Origin: Phlebotomus papatasi
Taxonomy: Eukaryota > Arthropoda > Insecta > Diptera > Psychodidae
Direction of reading: 5' to 3'
Assembly: GCF_024763615.1 (NCBI RefSeq)
Contig: NC_077222.1
Span: forward strand, 40,114,001-40,178,000
DNA: 64,000 bases
The number at the start of each line of letters is the position of its first letter. Within the stretch, counting starts at the first letter, position 1. The translations under genes were made by a program, and so were the position numbers. A model generated the notes under the pieces. The model was not told the origin of the DNA, made no database searches, and saw nothing but the letters and a program-made list of their open reading frames with translations. Below are positions 48,501 through 58,050 of this stretch, piece after piece.

Positions 48501-49211
48501 TGTTCTGTATATTTTGCTGAAGCTAAGGCTATATTGGATGCTTGTTTACATCCTTTAGAAAATGGGAATCGCAGATTGATTATTACAGACAGTTTATCTG
48601 TTCTTCAAGGAGTTCTTAATATTAGTAATAAGGATGCAATTATAGTACAAATCAGAGATGAATTAATCAAAAATCAATCAAAAATTAAATTATTTTGGTG
48701 CCCAGGGCACTGTAACATTTATCTTAATGAAGTGGCAGATAAGATAGCTAAGGAGGCTACTATGAAATATTTTCCTGATAGTCAATCTTGTAGCTTCAAA
48801 GATCATAGATCTTTTATAAAAGAACAATGGAACAAAGTAAGAAGTTTTGACTGGAACCAAATAAGTGTATGTACAAATAAGTTAAGGAAAGTGAAAGATG
48901 ACCCTTTTGGTTTCAAAATTGATGATAAGCATTCAAGGAGAGATGAAGTTATTTTGAATCGATTAAGAATTGGTCATTCCAATTTAACACACAAATATTT
49001 AATGGAAAAAACTGAACCACCCTTTTGTGATACGTGTAACTCAAGAAATACAATAGAACATATTCTAGTACATTGTTCAAAATATGTAAATAATCGTATA
49101 GAATGTAATATTAATAATATCAGTATTAATAATTTAATGTCAAATGAATACAAAATGGAAACAAAAGTTTTGAAGTTTTTAAAGTCCTGTAACATTTACA
49201 AAGAAATTTAG
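45534..49211 (+). CDS. Retrotransposon ORF2 polyprotein: APE endonuclease, reverse transcriptase, RNase H (1225 aa)
   Basis: This is the enzyme of target-primed reverse transcription. The APE-type endonuclease (1-215) keeps N7, E34 (QETHL), D130/N132 (GDFNA), D181 and D205-H206 (SDHFP). The reverse transcriptase (~440-760) has NYRPISLTNCLSK, SGFRNNRSTTDN, motif A with D579 (FDIMKAY) and motif C YADD at 669-672. Motif B reads GMVTGSVLS (635-643) where relatives have a P-Q-G core, and the D usual after KAF/Y is E. RNase H (~955-1080) retains D962, E996, D1019 and D1069. A terminal CX2C...HX4C motif (FCDTC...EHILVHC) lies near 1180. The ATG at 45534 is preferred over an in-frame TTG two codons earlier. 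The frame is open throughout. Endonuclease and RNase H look intact; polymerase activity is uncertain. Confidence 0.93.
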   Translation: MSIIQYNINGLHNNFCDLQLLAKDNSNIIFCLQETHLTREKNISLRNFKSISNKNSFDSPNGGCAIFIREGIKFSEISLSTTLDTVAIKTELLGNLTICCIYLRPNENLNLQELNDLVNSLPQPFLLVGDFNAYSTTWGSTTTNTRGRTIENFINSNNLEILNTGENTYLHPGYKTFSAIDLSICSPSLLPKLSWKVDDNHYNSDHFPIKIGLPDLSPDLNRRARWKESLANWNQFSLLVSRNLENTDHLPVPEAVNSITSVIQEAAKSSIPMTKTIPKKRTVPWWNPELDALRKECTRLEKKFKRMSTEENYATYKEAKNRYKRLIEQSKTKTWNDYVEKIDHNTTVKDMFHKVKKIAGNYKTQVIYQIENNSTLVSEPQLICESLANQFYRNTDNNFSNPQFTQRKNYLESINPPQVQNNESINILNIKFTMDELESVLNTVKGKSPGPDQITYTMLKNLDDFSKIKLLQLFNRIFFEREFPSEWRIANIVPIQKPNKDPSKPENYRPISLTNCLSKVLEKMVAKRLIWWLESEGFLSNKQSGFRNNRSTTDNLVYLQEFISTNLQSKNHVSVISFDIMKAYEKTWRILVLHQLSKWNLGGEIFDFIKNFLSERFFRVLYGQNASDLFEQINGMVTGSVLSVPLFLIAIHGLTEVLEQCPGIDFLMYADDLVIFGADRSENLLKERLQNTIFEMENWANDNGIIFSVEKTFAINFCPKKNCPTPFFNLYDQIVSTKTEVKILGVIFDSKLTIRPHLENLKATINNVLKLVKTISSTKWGARQRPLLKIVETMMLSRIDYGSQAYGQTKDNILKIINAHYNTAIRLAMGAFKSSPIKSLLAASGLPSLEDRRNFTSVNHFVKTKNNPQNPLQNKLINTNIYNKHPEPFSSKTQKISAILSLGNYDSQSIYTSKYPPWNFDKNNIDISLSIRKKESTNPQEFKLLFLEKMQNYTSYEKLYTDGSKGQSGTGYSVVSSNSTIKCIKLPSLCSVYFAEAKAILDACLHPLENGNRRLIITDSLSVLQGVLNISNKDAIIVQIRDELIKNQSKIKLFWCPGHCNIYLNEVADKIAKEATMKYFPDSQSCSFKDHRSFIKEQWNKVRSFDWNQISVCTNKLRKVKDDPFGFKIDDKHSRRDEVILNRLRIGHSNLTHKYLMEKTEPPFCDTCNSRNTIEHILVHCSKYVNNRIECNINNISINNLMSNEYKMETKVLKFLKSCNIYKEI

Positions 49212-49350
49212 AAGTAAGGCTAAGCCTGTATATATGTAAAAACATTAAGTCTGTTAGTTTTAAGTTATATCAAGTATGTAAATATTAATGTATACTTTCT
49301 ATGCACATATGGCTAAATATTGTAGCCCGGTGCATCTTTTTATTTTCTTT

Positions 49351-49356
49351 AATAAA
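49351..49356 (+). terminator. AATAAA polyadenylation signal of the retrotransposon
   Basis: AATAAA lies 10 bp before the 3' border. Because the element is in the sense of hth, the signal is presented in the hth primary transcript and could cause premature cleavage. That effect is an inference. Confidence 0.6.
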
Positions 49357-49366
49357 TCTAATCTAA

Positions 49367-49379
49367 TCTCACTAAGCCA
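49367..49379 (+). repeat. 13-bp target-site duplication, right copy
   Basis: TCTCACTAAGCCA is identical to 43963-43975. The flank beyond it (tctcttggtttaagctg) closely matches 61969-61981 (tctcttggtttaa), so the insertion target was itself a dispersed repeat. Confidence 0.9.
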
Positions 49380-51576
49380 TCTCTTGGTTTAAGCTGTAAG
49401 TCTATTACTTCTTGATTTTCTTTGTTTTGTTCTTCTACTTTCTTGTACTCTCTTGACCAAGAATGAATCAGAGAAAATTAAGAAGGGTCCAAGTTTTCCG
49501 TAGATCCCACTAAACTGAAATTATTTTAAAATATAACTTGAAATTGCAGGAAATTTCAAAGAATTTGATGAATTACCTTTATCCGTAAAGCCATGAGATT
49601 AATATGTCTCCTCCAATTACCTCCGGAACATATAAATTAACGAAACAAGAAGTTTAAGAACGTCTTAGAGATTACACAGATAATGATTAAAAGATAAAAA
49701 ATATTAGAAGGGGAAGAAGTTACTAAAAGCTCAAAGTTGATTTCGCTTACCATTTGGTAACTAGACTGGTAACAGTCAGATAGAACCCGGGATTTCCTTT
49801 TTAGGTTTTAACAGTAAAATCTTTAGTGTGAATAATTGCAATCTTTTAAACTTGAAGATCATGATGTTTTCAATGACATATCAGTTTGAATCACTTAGAA
49901 TTTTAAATGTAATTTAAAAGTCTTTTCTACTGTATAAAAATACAACTGTTCTCAAGAAATTCCAACAAGACTGAATCGTGAACGAGGCGTTAGATGTAGA
50001 AGATGGGGATTGAAATTGTGTGATGTTTTGGCTTAATTTGCATTTTGGCGGGATTAGGTGAGTGCCCATGAGATGCCAATGGGTGCATCTTGTTTGGACG
50101 GATCTGTCGAGATGGCATGGGTTGTTGGTGTAGAAAAAAAGAAGCCGGGATAAAAAAGCAGGGTAGAGATTAAATGTCGAATTGATGATGATTGCACTTC
50201 TACTCGCCTCTCGGCAAATTCTCACAGTTGCACACCAGTGCAAATGATCGAGTAATGACAATAATTCCACTTTCGTGAAAATAATTACCCGCTGACAGCC
50301 CACTCGCGCGATTTCCATCAGATTAAATCACTCGCACATACCAACAATTTCAATTTCATTCGGCTTTATGACGCTGATTATTATTATTCGTCTTGGTTAA
50401 TATGACAACTGGAGCCCTCCCACTTTGGTTAATGCGTGGACACAGGGTACGGAATTGCTTGTCACTGTCGCTTTTGGGCACCATCATAGATTCCATACAC
50501 CAAGACGGCATTGGTCCACAAAGATGTTAATTGCCATCCAGCATCTCTGGGGCGCAATATCCACCGTCATTAACACTCTTAATCGGTGTCCATCCTCAAC
50601 TTTGTGTCACTTGGAGATTTCTATTCACGCTTTTGCAGCACAGAAGGAGAACAGGGAATAGTCAAAAATTCCTCATCTTCTTTGGCATTCTCATCTTAAG
50701 GATGATCCATAAGCATATGACCAAAATTTAGGGAGTCAAGAAAAAATTCCTAATTATTCTCACATATTTTTATTGTTTCGTCCAAGAGTTGAGTTTTGTG
50801 TTCTGTGCACTTTGGATGTGGCGAAAAAATTCTTTCTTGTCCAAAAGATCTTCACGGTTTCTCCTCTTCTCCTTCGGAACCACTCTTCACGGAGGAGTGT
50901 GAGAAAAGAACATAAAATTCGAGGTGAGCACATAAAGTCTTATCTCAAATAACTCAAATTTCATTGAGTTCTCGCTTGGAGTCTATTATTGGTGTGAGTG
51001 AGATGAAAAATCTACCGTGTCAGACACTTTTCTTCTAAAACTTTGGGGAAAGATGGGGAGGGGGGAGCAATAGAAGTTGAAGAAAAGAATTGACTATAGT
51101 GAGAGATATTTACGATTTCCCAAATGTCTTGTATCTCAATTTTTATTTCCATATGATTGAAAACATTCAATTTTTCGGTGATTTCCTCAATTTCTCCCTC
51201 CCTTGGTTGGCTTCTCTTTCTATAATGGTGCTTGGAGCTGCCTTCTTAGACATTTTATGGTCGAATTTTATCAATGTTATCAATATGTGAGTTTGTTTAT
51301 TTGTTGATTTTCACCTTTTAGCTTTTTTTATATTTTTCTACGCCTAATTATAATTTTTTACACTATTTTATTACTCATTTGGGTGAGAGGTGATTTTTTT
51401 CGTTTTAATAGTGGCAGTTTAACGACAATGCGTTTCTAAATTGATATATACAAAACGTCGTTTGGATCAGTAGATATCGTAACATTAAATAATTTTGTAT
51501 TTTTTTACATTATTTTACAAACTATTATTGCGATTTTTTTATTCTTTTCTGTTCCACAAAGAATATTCTCGATTAA

Positions 51577-52591
51577 CCCCCCAATTCTGAGATAAATCTT
51601 TAAGCCTTAAATCTTTAAATCGCCCTTTAAAGACCGATTCGTATTCTGTGATAAAAATCTTTAATTTTAAAGTGTCAAATTTATTTAAACCTTTAAGACT
51701 GTAAATTTCGAATTCTACGCTAAAGTTTTACAGACTTACAGATGTCAAATATCTATAAATCGTCTTTAATTTTAAAGCTGGTCGAGAGGACCTTTTAAAC
51801 CTTTAAGTCCAGTTCAATTTGAGATTATCAATTGTTCAAGGGGTGTGTTTAATCAAAAAGATTAGTTTAATTTATCACAAAGATGTATATTTTTCTGGAG
51901 AGTGATGTAGTTGATCATTTACATATACTTTTGCGGTGTTCCTCTCGGGTGGCCCCATAGAATTCAATTCATCCGTGAGATTTCACCAAAAGGGATCATG
52001 TCTGTCACTTTATGCATCCAGAGTATCTCTGCGTTCCAGGACAAAATTGACGAAGTACTCCTTTTGGCTGAGAAGTGTGTTGGTACCCCTCTTTCTATTC
52101 TTTGGTCCAGATGGAGCTCCTGGAACCATAAATTGACCTCATCACTTATCTACAGCCACTTCTTGTTTGAATTACTTACCACTTGAAATTAATTGACCTG
52201 AATTGCTCCTTTTTTGCCAGAAAAAAATCTGAAACTGGGAAATCTGTATGAGTATCTTCCTGTACCTTCTGTTTAATGGGTTTGGCGTTTGGTGGAGCAA
52301 CTGCCAATATTTTGGCGATAACTAAAGTCTGCTTGATTAACTGCAGCGGAATTGCGACATTGAGGAGAGGAGGAACTATGGAGATTGTTCTTTTTGTTTA
52401 CAATAAATCGGAACTTCATGCACTATTAAAACTGGAACGTCTTGTTTTGACATCTTGGATAATCAAATTTCTTTAGGGGCGCTAAAGGCTATTTTATCCA
52501 AAACTCCTATAACTCAGAATTCGAAATCTTTAGTATCAAAGTTAAAGCTTTAACTTAAATCTTTAGGCTTCTTTATCTCAGAATTGGGGGG
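51577..52591. mobile_element. 1015-bp inverted-repeat element with TAA duplication
   Basis: The first 20 bp CCCCCCAATTCTGAGATAAA are repeated exactly, in reverse complement, at the right end. TAA flanks both ends (51574-51576, 52592-52594). A 3-bp TWA duplication again suggests PIF/Harbinger relationship. Outer ~250 bp (left) and ~110 bp (right) are AT-rich and made of taaatcttt-like blocks. The middle (~51850-52470) is GC-moderate and unlike the arms. Its longest frames (91 and 66 codons) show no transposase motif. Confidence 0.65.
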
Positions 52592-53093
52592 TAAATTTGT
52601 AAAAATCAGTTATTTTTTTATAACACTTGAAGAACTAAAGTGGCATTTTATTCCAACTTCCGTTTTTATATTTTACTACAACGAAAAATGCTTTGAGTAA
52701 TCGAAATTTCGATTATATGTTTGTGAAGAAATTTATTGGGCTTTATTTTTTTTATTAAAAAAGTTTAAATAACTTTGTTTAAAAACTATAAAATAGTTTC
52801 ATCAGTCCTTTGGGTGTTAAAAGAAGTACGATATTTATTGATGTAAGCAATAAAATTTTATTTTACATGGTTATAGTTTGTATATAATATTGTTTTTAGA
52901 CTTACTTAAAAAACGGACACTAAAAGGATGTTAAATTTAGCATATTTTTGCAGGGGCTCGATTAATTCTTGAACTAAAATATTTTTGATAAAATATTTAT
53001 AAAATTGAATCGCTGTATAAGTGTATTATGGTGCGGAGTCCGGAGTGTATTAAGGTAGATCTCTGAATATCTTGACCATTTCAATTAGTTTTA

Positions 53094-53498
53094 GGGAAGA
53101 ATCACATTGACAGTAAAATGCTCACTGTATTTCGTTAATTCACGCATTTTCATTGCAATTCTTACGCAAATTATCGATTACCGTATTACCTTATGTTATA
53201 CTCGGTGGCACTAGGTGAAAATAATATAAGAAAATTAAAGAAGTAAAAGGAAACAATAAACGGTGAGCAAAACAAACTCTACGATTAATTTCTCTTACAG
53301 TTTTTCTTGCTCACCGTTTATTGAATTTTCGTTTCATTTCTTCAATTTCTCTTATATTATTTTCACCTAGTGCCACCGCGTATGAGATAAGGTAATACGG
53401 TAATGGCAAAGTTGTGTAAGAATTACAATGAAAATGCGTAAATTAACGAAATGCGGTGAGGCTACGGCGAGAATTTTATTGTCAATGTGATTCTACCC
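53094..53498. mobile_element. 405-bp Harbinger-like MITE, copy 2
   Basis: The ends GGGAAGAATCACATTGACAG and (reverse complement of the right end) GGGTAGAATCACATTGACAA are flanked by TTA on both sides. The two halves are inverted copies around a centre near 53290, sharing ggtggcactaggtgaaaata and ataaacggtgagcaa. It is the more complete copy, retaining both arms, and belongs to the same family as 35884-36238. Confidence 0.8.
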
Positions 53499-53959
53499 TT
53501 AACGCTTAATGATCGACATTACGTTGTCTCTGAGAGTATTGTTGCCTAAATTCTAGACCTTGTTTCGTAAACATAATTTAAAAAACAGTCTTTATACATA
53601 ACAGGTATCGATCACCATTCGAATTTGCATTTTTTGCACTTTTAAATTTGTTTCCGTTAAATTGGTAAAAGACAAATCGGTCGACATTACGACAGAATCT
53701 CGATCAACATGCATTGTAGGGATATAACTGGCATTTGAGTAAGATTTTATTAGCTTTTATGATATTTTTCGTTTAACTTTTGCGTTACGCAATGCCTTCA
53801 GGATGATCCGGTTATTAATCATGGATTACATTAGAAGTGTTTCCTCATGCGTGGAGGAAAACTGAGGAAAATCCCAAGATGAATCACGAGAAAAGTTTCA
53901 CAAAAAAAAAACTATACATAGTAAAGAATTCGTTTTGTTAATATTCTTTTCATCTATGC

Positions 53960-55680
53960 GAGAGAATGATAGAAATTCTGTGTTTCTTTCACACATTTCA
54001 ATACACTGCAATATCATTCATTCACACAAGGAGATTCATATCGTTAGCCCAGAGAGATGAATGCACCAGTCAAGTTCATAAATCAAGAAGTCTTTTTCGG
54101 GGACCATAACCGAAGCACCAGGGAGGGAGTTAATCCGGTTGAAAGGAATAACAAAAAAGTCTGCGGAATTTTCTTTTGCAGAGACATTTAAGCCTGCCAG
54201 TTTTTTTATTCATTGTTTTGCTTCTGGGTGCAATTAAAAAAGAGGATGTTTGGTGTACTTGATGGTTAAATGTGTTGCACTAACCTTGAGGATTTTTGGC
54301 GTTCAGAGGGGAGTTCATTATGCGTTTTTGTGGGCTAAAAAAAAACGAGGCGTGAAATATGCAGAAATGGAACCTTTTGCACATTCTGCATAATTCTCGT
54401 GATCATCGTTGAGATATTCTGAGTGAAACACACTAAATCATCTCTAAGTTTCCCTTTTTTTTCTCGTGGAATACTGTATAGAGATCTTCATTTAAAAATA
54501 GATCCATGAGCCTCAGTGACTTCAATCTGGAGAAATTGAGGGATCCTCTCTCTTTTTCCCTTCGGTTTAACCCTGGATTTTTTCTTTTAGATGAAGTTCA
54601 ACTCTGCATGTCAGACATGTTGAGGATTTCATGTTTTTTTTTTAAGAAGAAGAGATGAAACTGATCAAATTACACACATCATTCGTCCCAGATGTGACAA
54701 ATGTGTCAGAATATTTTGGTTTAATTGAAATTTAGAGACCACAAATTATGGTTCTTTTTATCCACTTTTCTCACCACTATCACCCAATTTCTCTCAACAC
54801 TACGATCGTGTCAATTTCCCGATGAAAGATCTCTGGAAATTCAATCTTCTTGATTTCACACGTGAAGCACTTTTGAGAAAATTGTTTTGGTTCGCGAGAA
54901 TTTCAAAGAAGCCATCCCAAGACAATCGATAGAGTCATCCACCAGAGAGAGTATTGGCTCCAGGGCTTAAGAGACTTATCCTGTTGTTCCTGATTCATCT
55001 CATGGCTTCGTGCTGAGATGTCTTGTGTGCCCAGAACAACATATAGGGTTCAATCACAAAAATATGCTGTGCCCCAGTACAAAAAGACCATCGATTTCTG
55101 CCCTCATGCTGTGAATTGTGCATTTCGCTGCAAATTCTCTGATTTTTTCCACGCGACTCTCTGGACTCTTTCCCATTCTCCTAGTTAGGACATAGGACAA
55201 AAAACAAGATCGTCATTCTCTCCTCTTCCAAAAAGGAAAACAGTTTAAGCATCGACTGCCATCTAAAGGAGGCATTCAATAGGATAAGGAGTGTCTGCAT
55301 TTGGGTGTATGGGATATGGAAATTGTAGCAGGAAAAGAGCTCTAAATGCATTTCACTTGGGGTAGGATGTTTTGAAATGGGTGAAAAGGGAAAGAGGGAT
55401 ACCAAAAAAAAAGAGAATTCTCGGGAATAGTCCCAGGATTTTTTTTCGGGATAGGAGTTTTTGTTGGAAAGTACGGGACCCCTGGAGAGACTACCTGCTC
55501 CCAAAAACAAAAATTGAGACTCGGAGAATTCCACCATGAGTCCCTTGGTCTTATTCACCAAAAAGAATGTGTTTGTCTGATACTTAATCCTATATTGGCA
55601 TTTGTTGTTCTTCCCCACCGTGAATTTCCTCCCCTCGAGATACCACACCATTTAGTCTTTGGCATATGATTTTATTTTGA
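53960..55680. other. Repeat-poor block of intron 3
   Basis: No inverted repeats or family members are seen. A minus-strand frame of 156 codons (55181-55651) lacks any domain, has a phenylalanine/serine-rich composition expected from antisense of purine-rich DNA, and is not called a gene. It is a possible conserved noncoding segment. Confidence 0.3.
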
Positions 55681-56017
55681 GTTCTTCTGCTGGTATATCC
55701 AATGATGAGGATCGCTGATCTCTTGAGTTTCAAAGGGGCAAATCATAATTTAAAAGTATGTACAAGATATTATAATTAAATGACATTGTTTTTCATCATT
55801 CAAATTGAACTAAAAAAAAATATCACATTTTTTTTTGAAAAAAGTTTAGAAGTCTCACAGAGTTAAATTCTGGTTTAGTCATGTCTTATGCTCCAGACAC
55901 ACTTACGACTTAAGCCGAGAGACGACTTAACGGAAAATGATGGAAATGTAGTTCAACCATTGTTTCTAATATAATTACGCTAAACCGTTTCTCGGCTAAT
56001 CCTCAGGTCTGTCAAGG

Positions 56018-56440
56018 CCCTTAGAGCCTAAATAGACTCAGGCTGATCCTCGAGAATATTTAATCTATAAAATTTGGTAGTAAAGATTTATCTAAAATTG
56101 TCATTCACTGAGGTCTTAGGATAATCGATTAGGTCTTTTACATAAATTTCTTATACCGGATTCTTTACTGCCGGAATTTGTATGCTAAATATTCTAGAGG
56201 ATCAGCCTGAGTCTATTTGGGCCCTAAGGGTCTAAATATAGATTCAGGCTGATGATCCTCGAGAATATTTAGCCTGCTAAATTTTCCATTAAAAGATTAG
56301 GTAAAAGAAATTTATGTAAAAGACCTAATCGATTATCCTAAGACCTAAGTGTATAACAATTTTAGATAAATCTTTACTACCAAATTTTACAGGATAAATA
56401 TTCTCGAGGTTCAGCCTTAGTTTATTTAAGCCTTAAGGTT
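56018..56440. mobile_element. Dimeric palindrome: two ~205-bp MITE units head to head
   Basis: Unit 1 (56018-56225) and unit 2 (56226-56440) are inverted copies. Each is itself bounded by inverted ends (tagactcaggctgatcctcg at the left, aggatcagcctgagtctatt at the right). The long arms around gaggtcttaggataatcgat, then taggtcttttacataaattt, pair almost perfectly over ~140 bp. A single divergent unit occurs at 24330-24502. No coding sequence is seen. Confidence 0.75.
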
Positions 56441-56899
56441 CTGCATTCTTAGACCATCCCGTCATTGACCTACATTTGTAAGTTATTTAATTAATCCTTT
56501 TTTTCTGTAACATTTTACAAAAGTTTTAGTATATTTACAAAGCAGATTTAGTAAAATACGATGGTGAGTGATAGAAACGACGCTATTAAGAATCTTTATC
56601 GCTACAAGGAATTACATGATATTTTGGTTGAATTTTAAAATTATGAAACGTTGAGTAAAATTATGTGTCGCTTTTTTACTACATAAACCTGTTCGGTTTG
56701 AGCCTAATTGATTTGAGATAAAACTTCAGATCTTCGGTGACCCCTCACAAAATAGACTTGCAAAGCGAAAACTTTTTCCTATATTGAGTATTACATTGAG
56801 CTATTTAGTGTTTTTAATTAAAGATCTATAGCTTTGATATATACTCGTATTTAGGTTAGATTTCTTGTAAACTGTTACTTACTTTTTCAATGTATGTAC

Positions 56900-56975
56900 G
56901 CATTGGTTTAAGTTCTAGAGCGCTCGTTCTATGATGTAAGTGTTTCGAGTTCAAATCTATTTTAGGATACTTGAA
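56900..56975 (+). repeat. tRNA-like (SINE head) sequence
   Basis: ttggtttaagttctagagcg resembles an A box, and cgagttcaaatct about 35 bp later a B box. It lies just upstream of a degenerate ~190-bp repeat unit (57050-57215), as similar heads do at 30685. No full cloverleaf is seen. Confidence 0.35.
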
Positions 56976-57049
56976 AAATGCTAAAACTGCATTTAACGAG
57001 CTATACTGCACAGAATTGCATAAAAACTATTAGGAGTGAGAAATCTCGT

Positions 57050-57215
57050 ATGTAAGAAGGATTTTTAAGACAACTGTTTTAATTTCTTATCAGTCAAGAT
57101 TTTTTGGAAAATTTTTATTTAGAATTGGATTATTAAAGACAAATGACCTCCTATTCTGGAAGATCAACAAAATTTATTGCTATTTAGAATTTTAGAGTCT
57201 TTAGGATATGAAAAC
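57050..57215 (+). repeat. Degenerate ~190-bp repeat unit
   Basis: It contains aatttcttatcagtcaagat, agaattggattattaaagac and gctatttagaattttagagt, in the same order as the units at 30298 and 35508. Confidence 0.5.
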
Positions 57216-57340
57216 CGATTTAGGGCCTCTACAGGATGTTATGCCTGCATTATCACAATTATTTACCCTTTAAGTACGATTAGGTCACGGGTGACCCAAA
57301 AATTGAATTTTTTCTACGGCCTTCTCAATCTATGTTCTGT

Positions 57341-57571
57341 AGGGGGATTCTGTATCAGTTTGACAATGTCATATGACAAATTTAAATTTTTTTAGAGGGT
57401 AAATTCGGAATAATCAATCAAAAATCCGTCTCATATTAGTTACTAAAAGCTTTCTAGAACTTCTTGAAATGGCTATTTGATGATACATAGGACATAATGT
57501 TGTCCTACTTTCGAATTTACTATGAAAATATGTCATATGACATTGTCATACTGTTACAGAATTCCCCTCCT
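57341..57571. mobile_element. ~230-bp MITE with tgacaatgtcatatgaca arms
   Basis: The left arm (agggggattctgtatcagtt, then tgacaatgtcatatgaca) is mirrored at the right (tgtcatatgacattgtcata, then ctgttacagaattcccctcc). The arms are about 42 bp. The inner part of each arm is itself a palindrome. The target duplication is unclear. Confidence 0.7.
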
Positions 57572-58020
57572 GGTCTAGTCTGAAAAAATGATTTTTTTCA
57601 GACCCTAATTTTTTGGCCTTCTCGTCCTTAAAGGGTTAAAAATCAGTATCCTCCATAAAATTAATTCAACATATGCCCTTATAAATATTTTAAATCATTT
57701 AAATTTACCTTTGTGCGATTGCGTTTCACATTAAATTAAAAATAGATCTTTTTAAAAATTAATAAAATATTTAAGTAATTGCATCGGACTAATCGTTTCT
57801 ATATTTAATTGAATATTCACACATTTAGCACGATTTTCACAAATTTTTCTTATCTTCTTGTGCATTTTTAACATAAAAACACATTTTATAACTTCAAAAG
57901 GAAGTGTTATTAAACATTCGAGTTACATTACAACAATAACTAAAATGTATAAGTAATGATAGTATCATTTTCTTTATGCAAGAATAATGCCTTCAGACAT
58001 AAATATATTATATTATAAGT

Positions 58021-58050
58021 GTTTTTTTTTGTTTTTTTTTTTTTTTTTTG
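58021..58050 (+). repeat. T-rich homopolymer tract
   Basis: A run of T interrupted by two G. It is a simple sequence; it could be the poly(A) end of a minus-strand retroposed fragment, but no element is recognisable beside it. Confidence 0.6.

Larger units (their letters stand above)
43976..49366 (+). mobile_element. Full-length I-superfamily non-LTR retrotransposon (5391 bp)
   Basis: The borders are set by the 13-bp duplication. The order is 5' UTR 43976-44191, ORF1 44192-45478, a 55-bp spacer with a (TA)n run, ORF2 45534-49211, and 3' UTR 49212-49366 with AATAAA at 49351 and a terminal taaatctaatctaa tail in place of poly(A). Two ORFs with an RNase H domain after the reverse transcriptase, plus a short simple-repeat tail, indicate the I superfamily (I and its relatives). 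I cannot name the clade without a phylogeny. It sits in hth intron 3, 4.6 kb after exon 3, in the same transcriptional sense. Both ORFs are uninterrupted and the duplication is perfect, so insertion is fairly recent. Mobility today is uncertain because one RT motif is unusual. Confidence 0.9.

Noticed and set aside
55181..55651. 156-codon minus-strand reading frame
   Set aside because: No domain, low complexity and no supporting promoter or neighbouring exon. It is probably a chance frame in a repeat-poor block.
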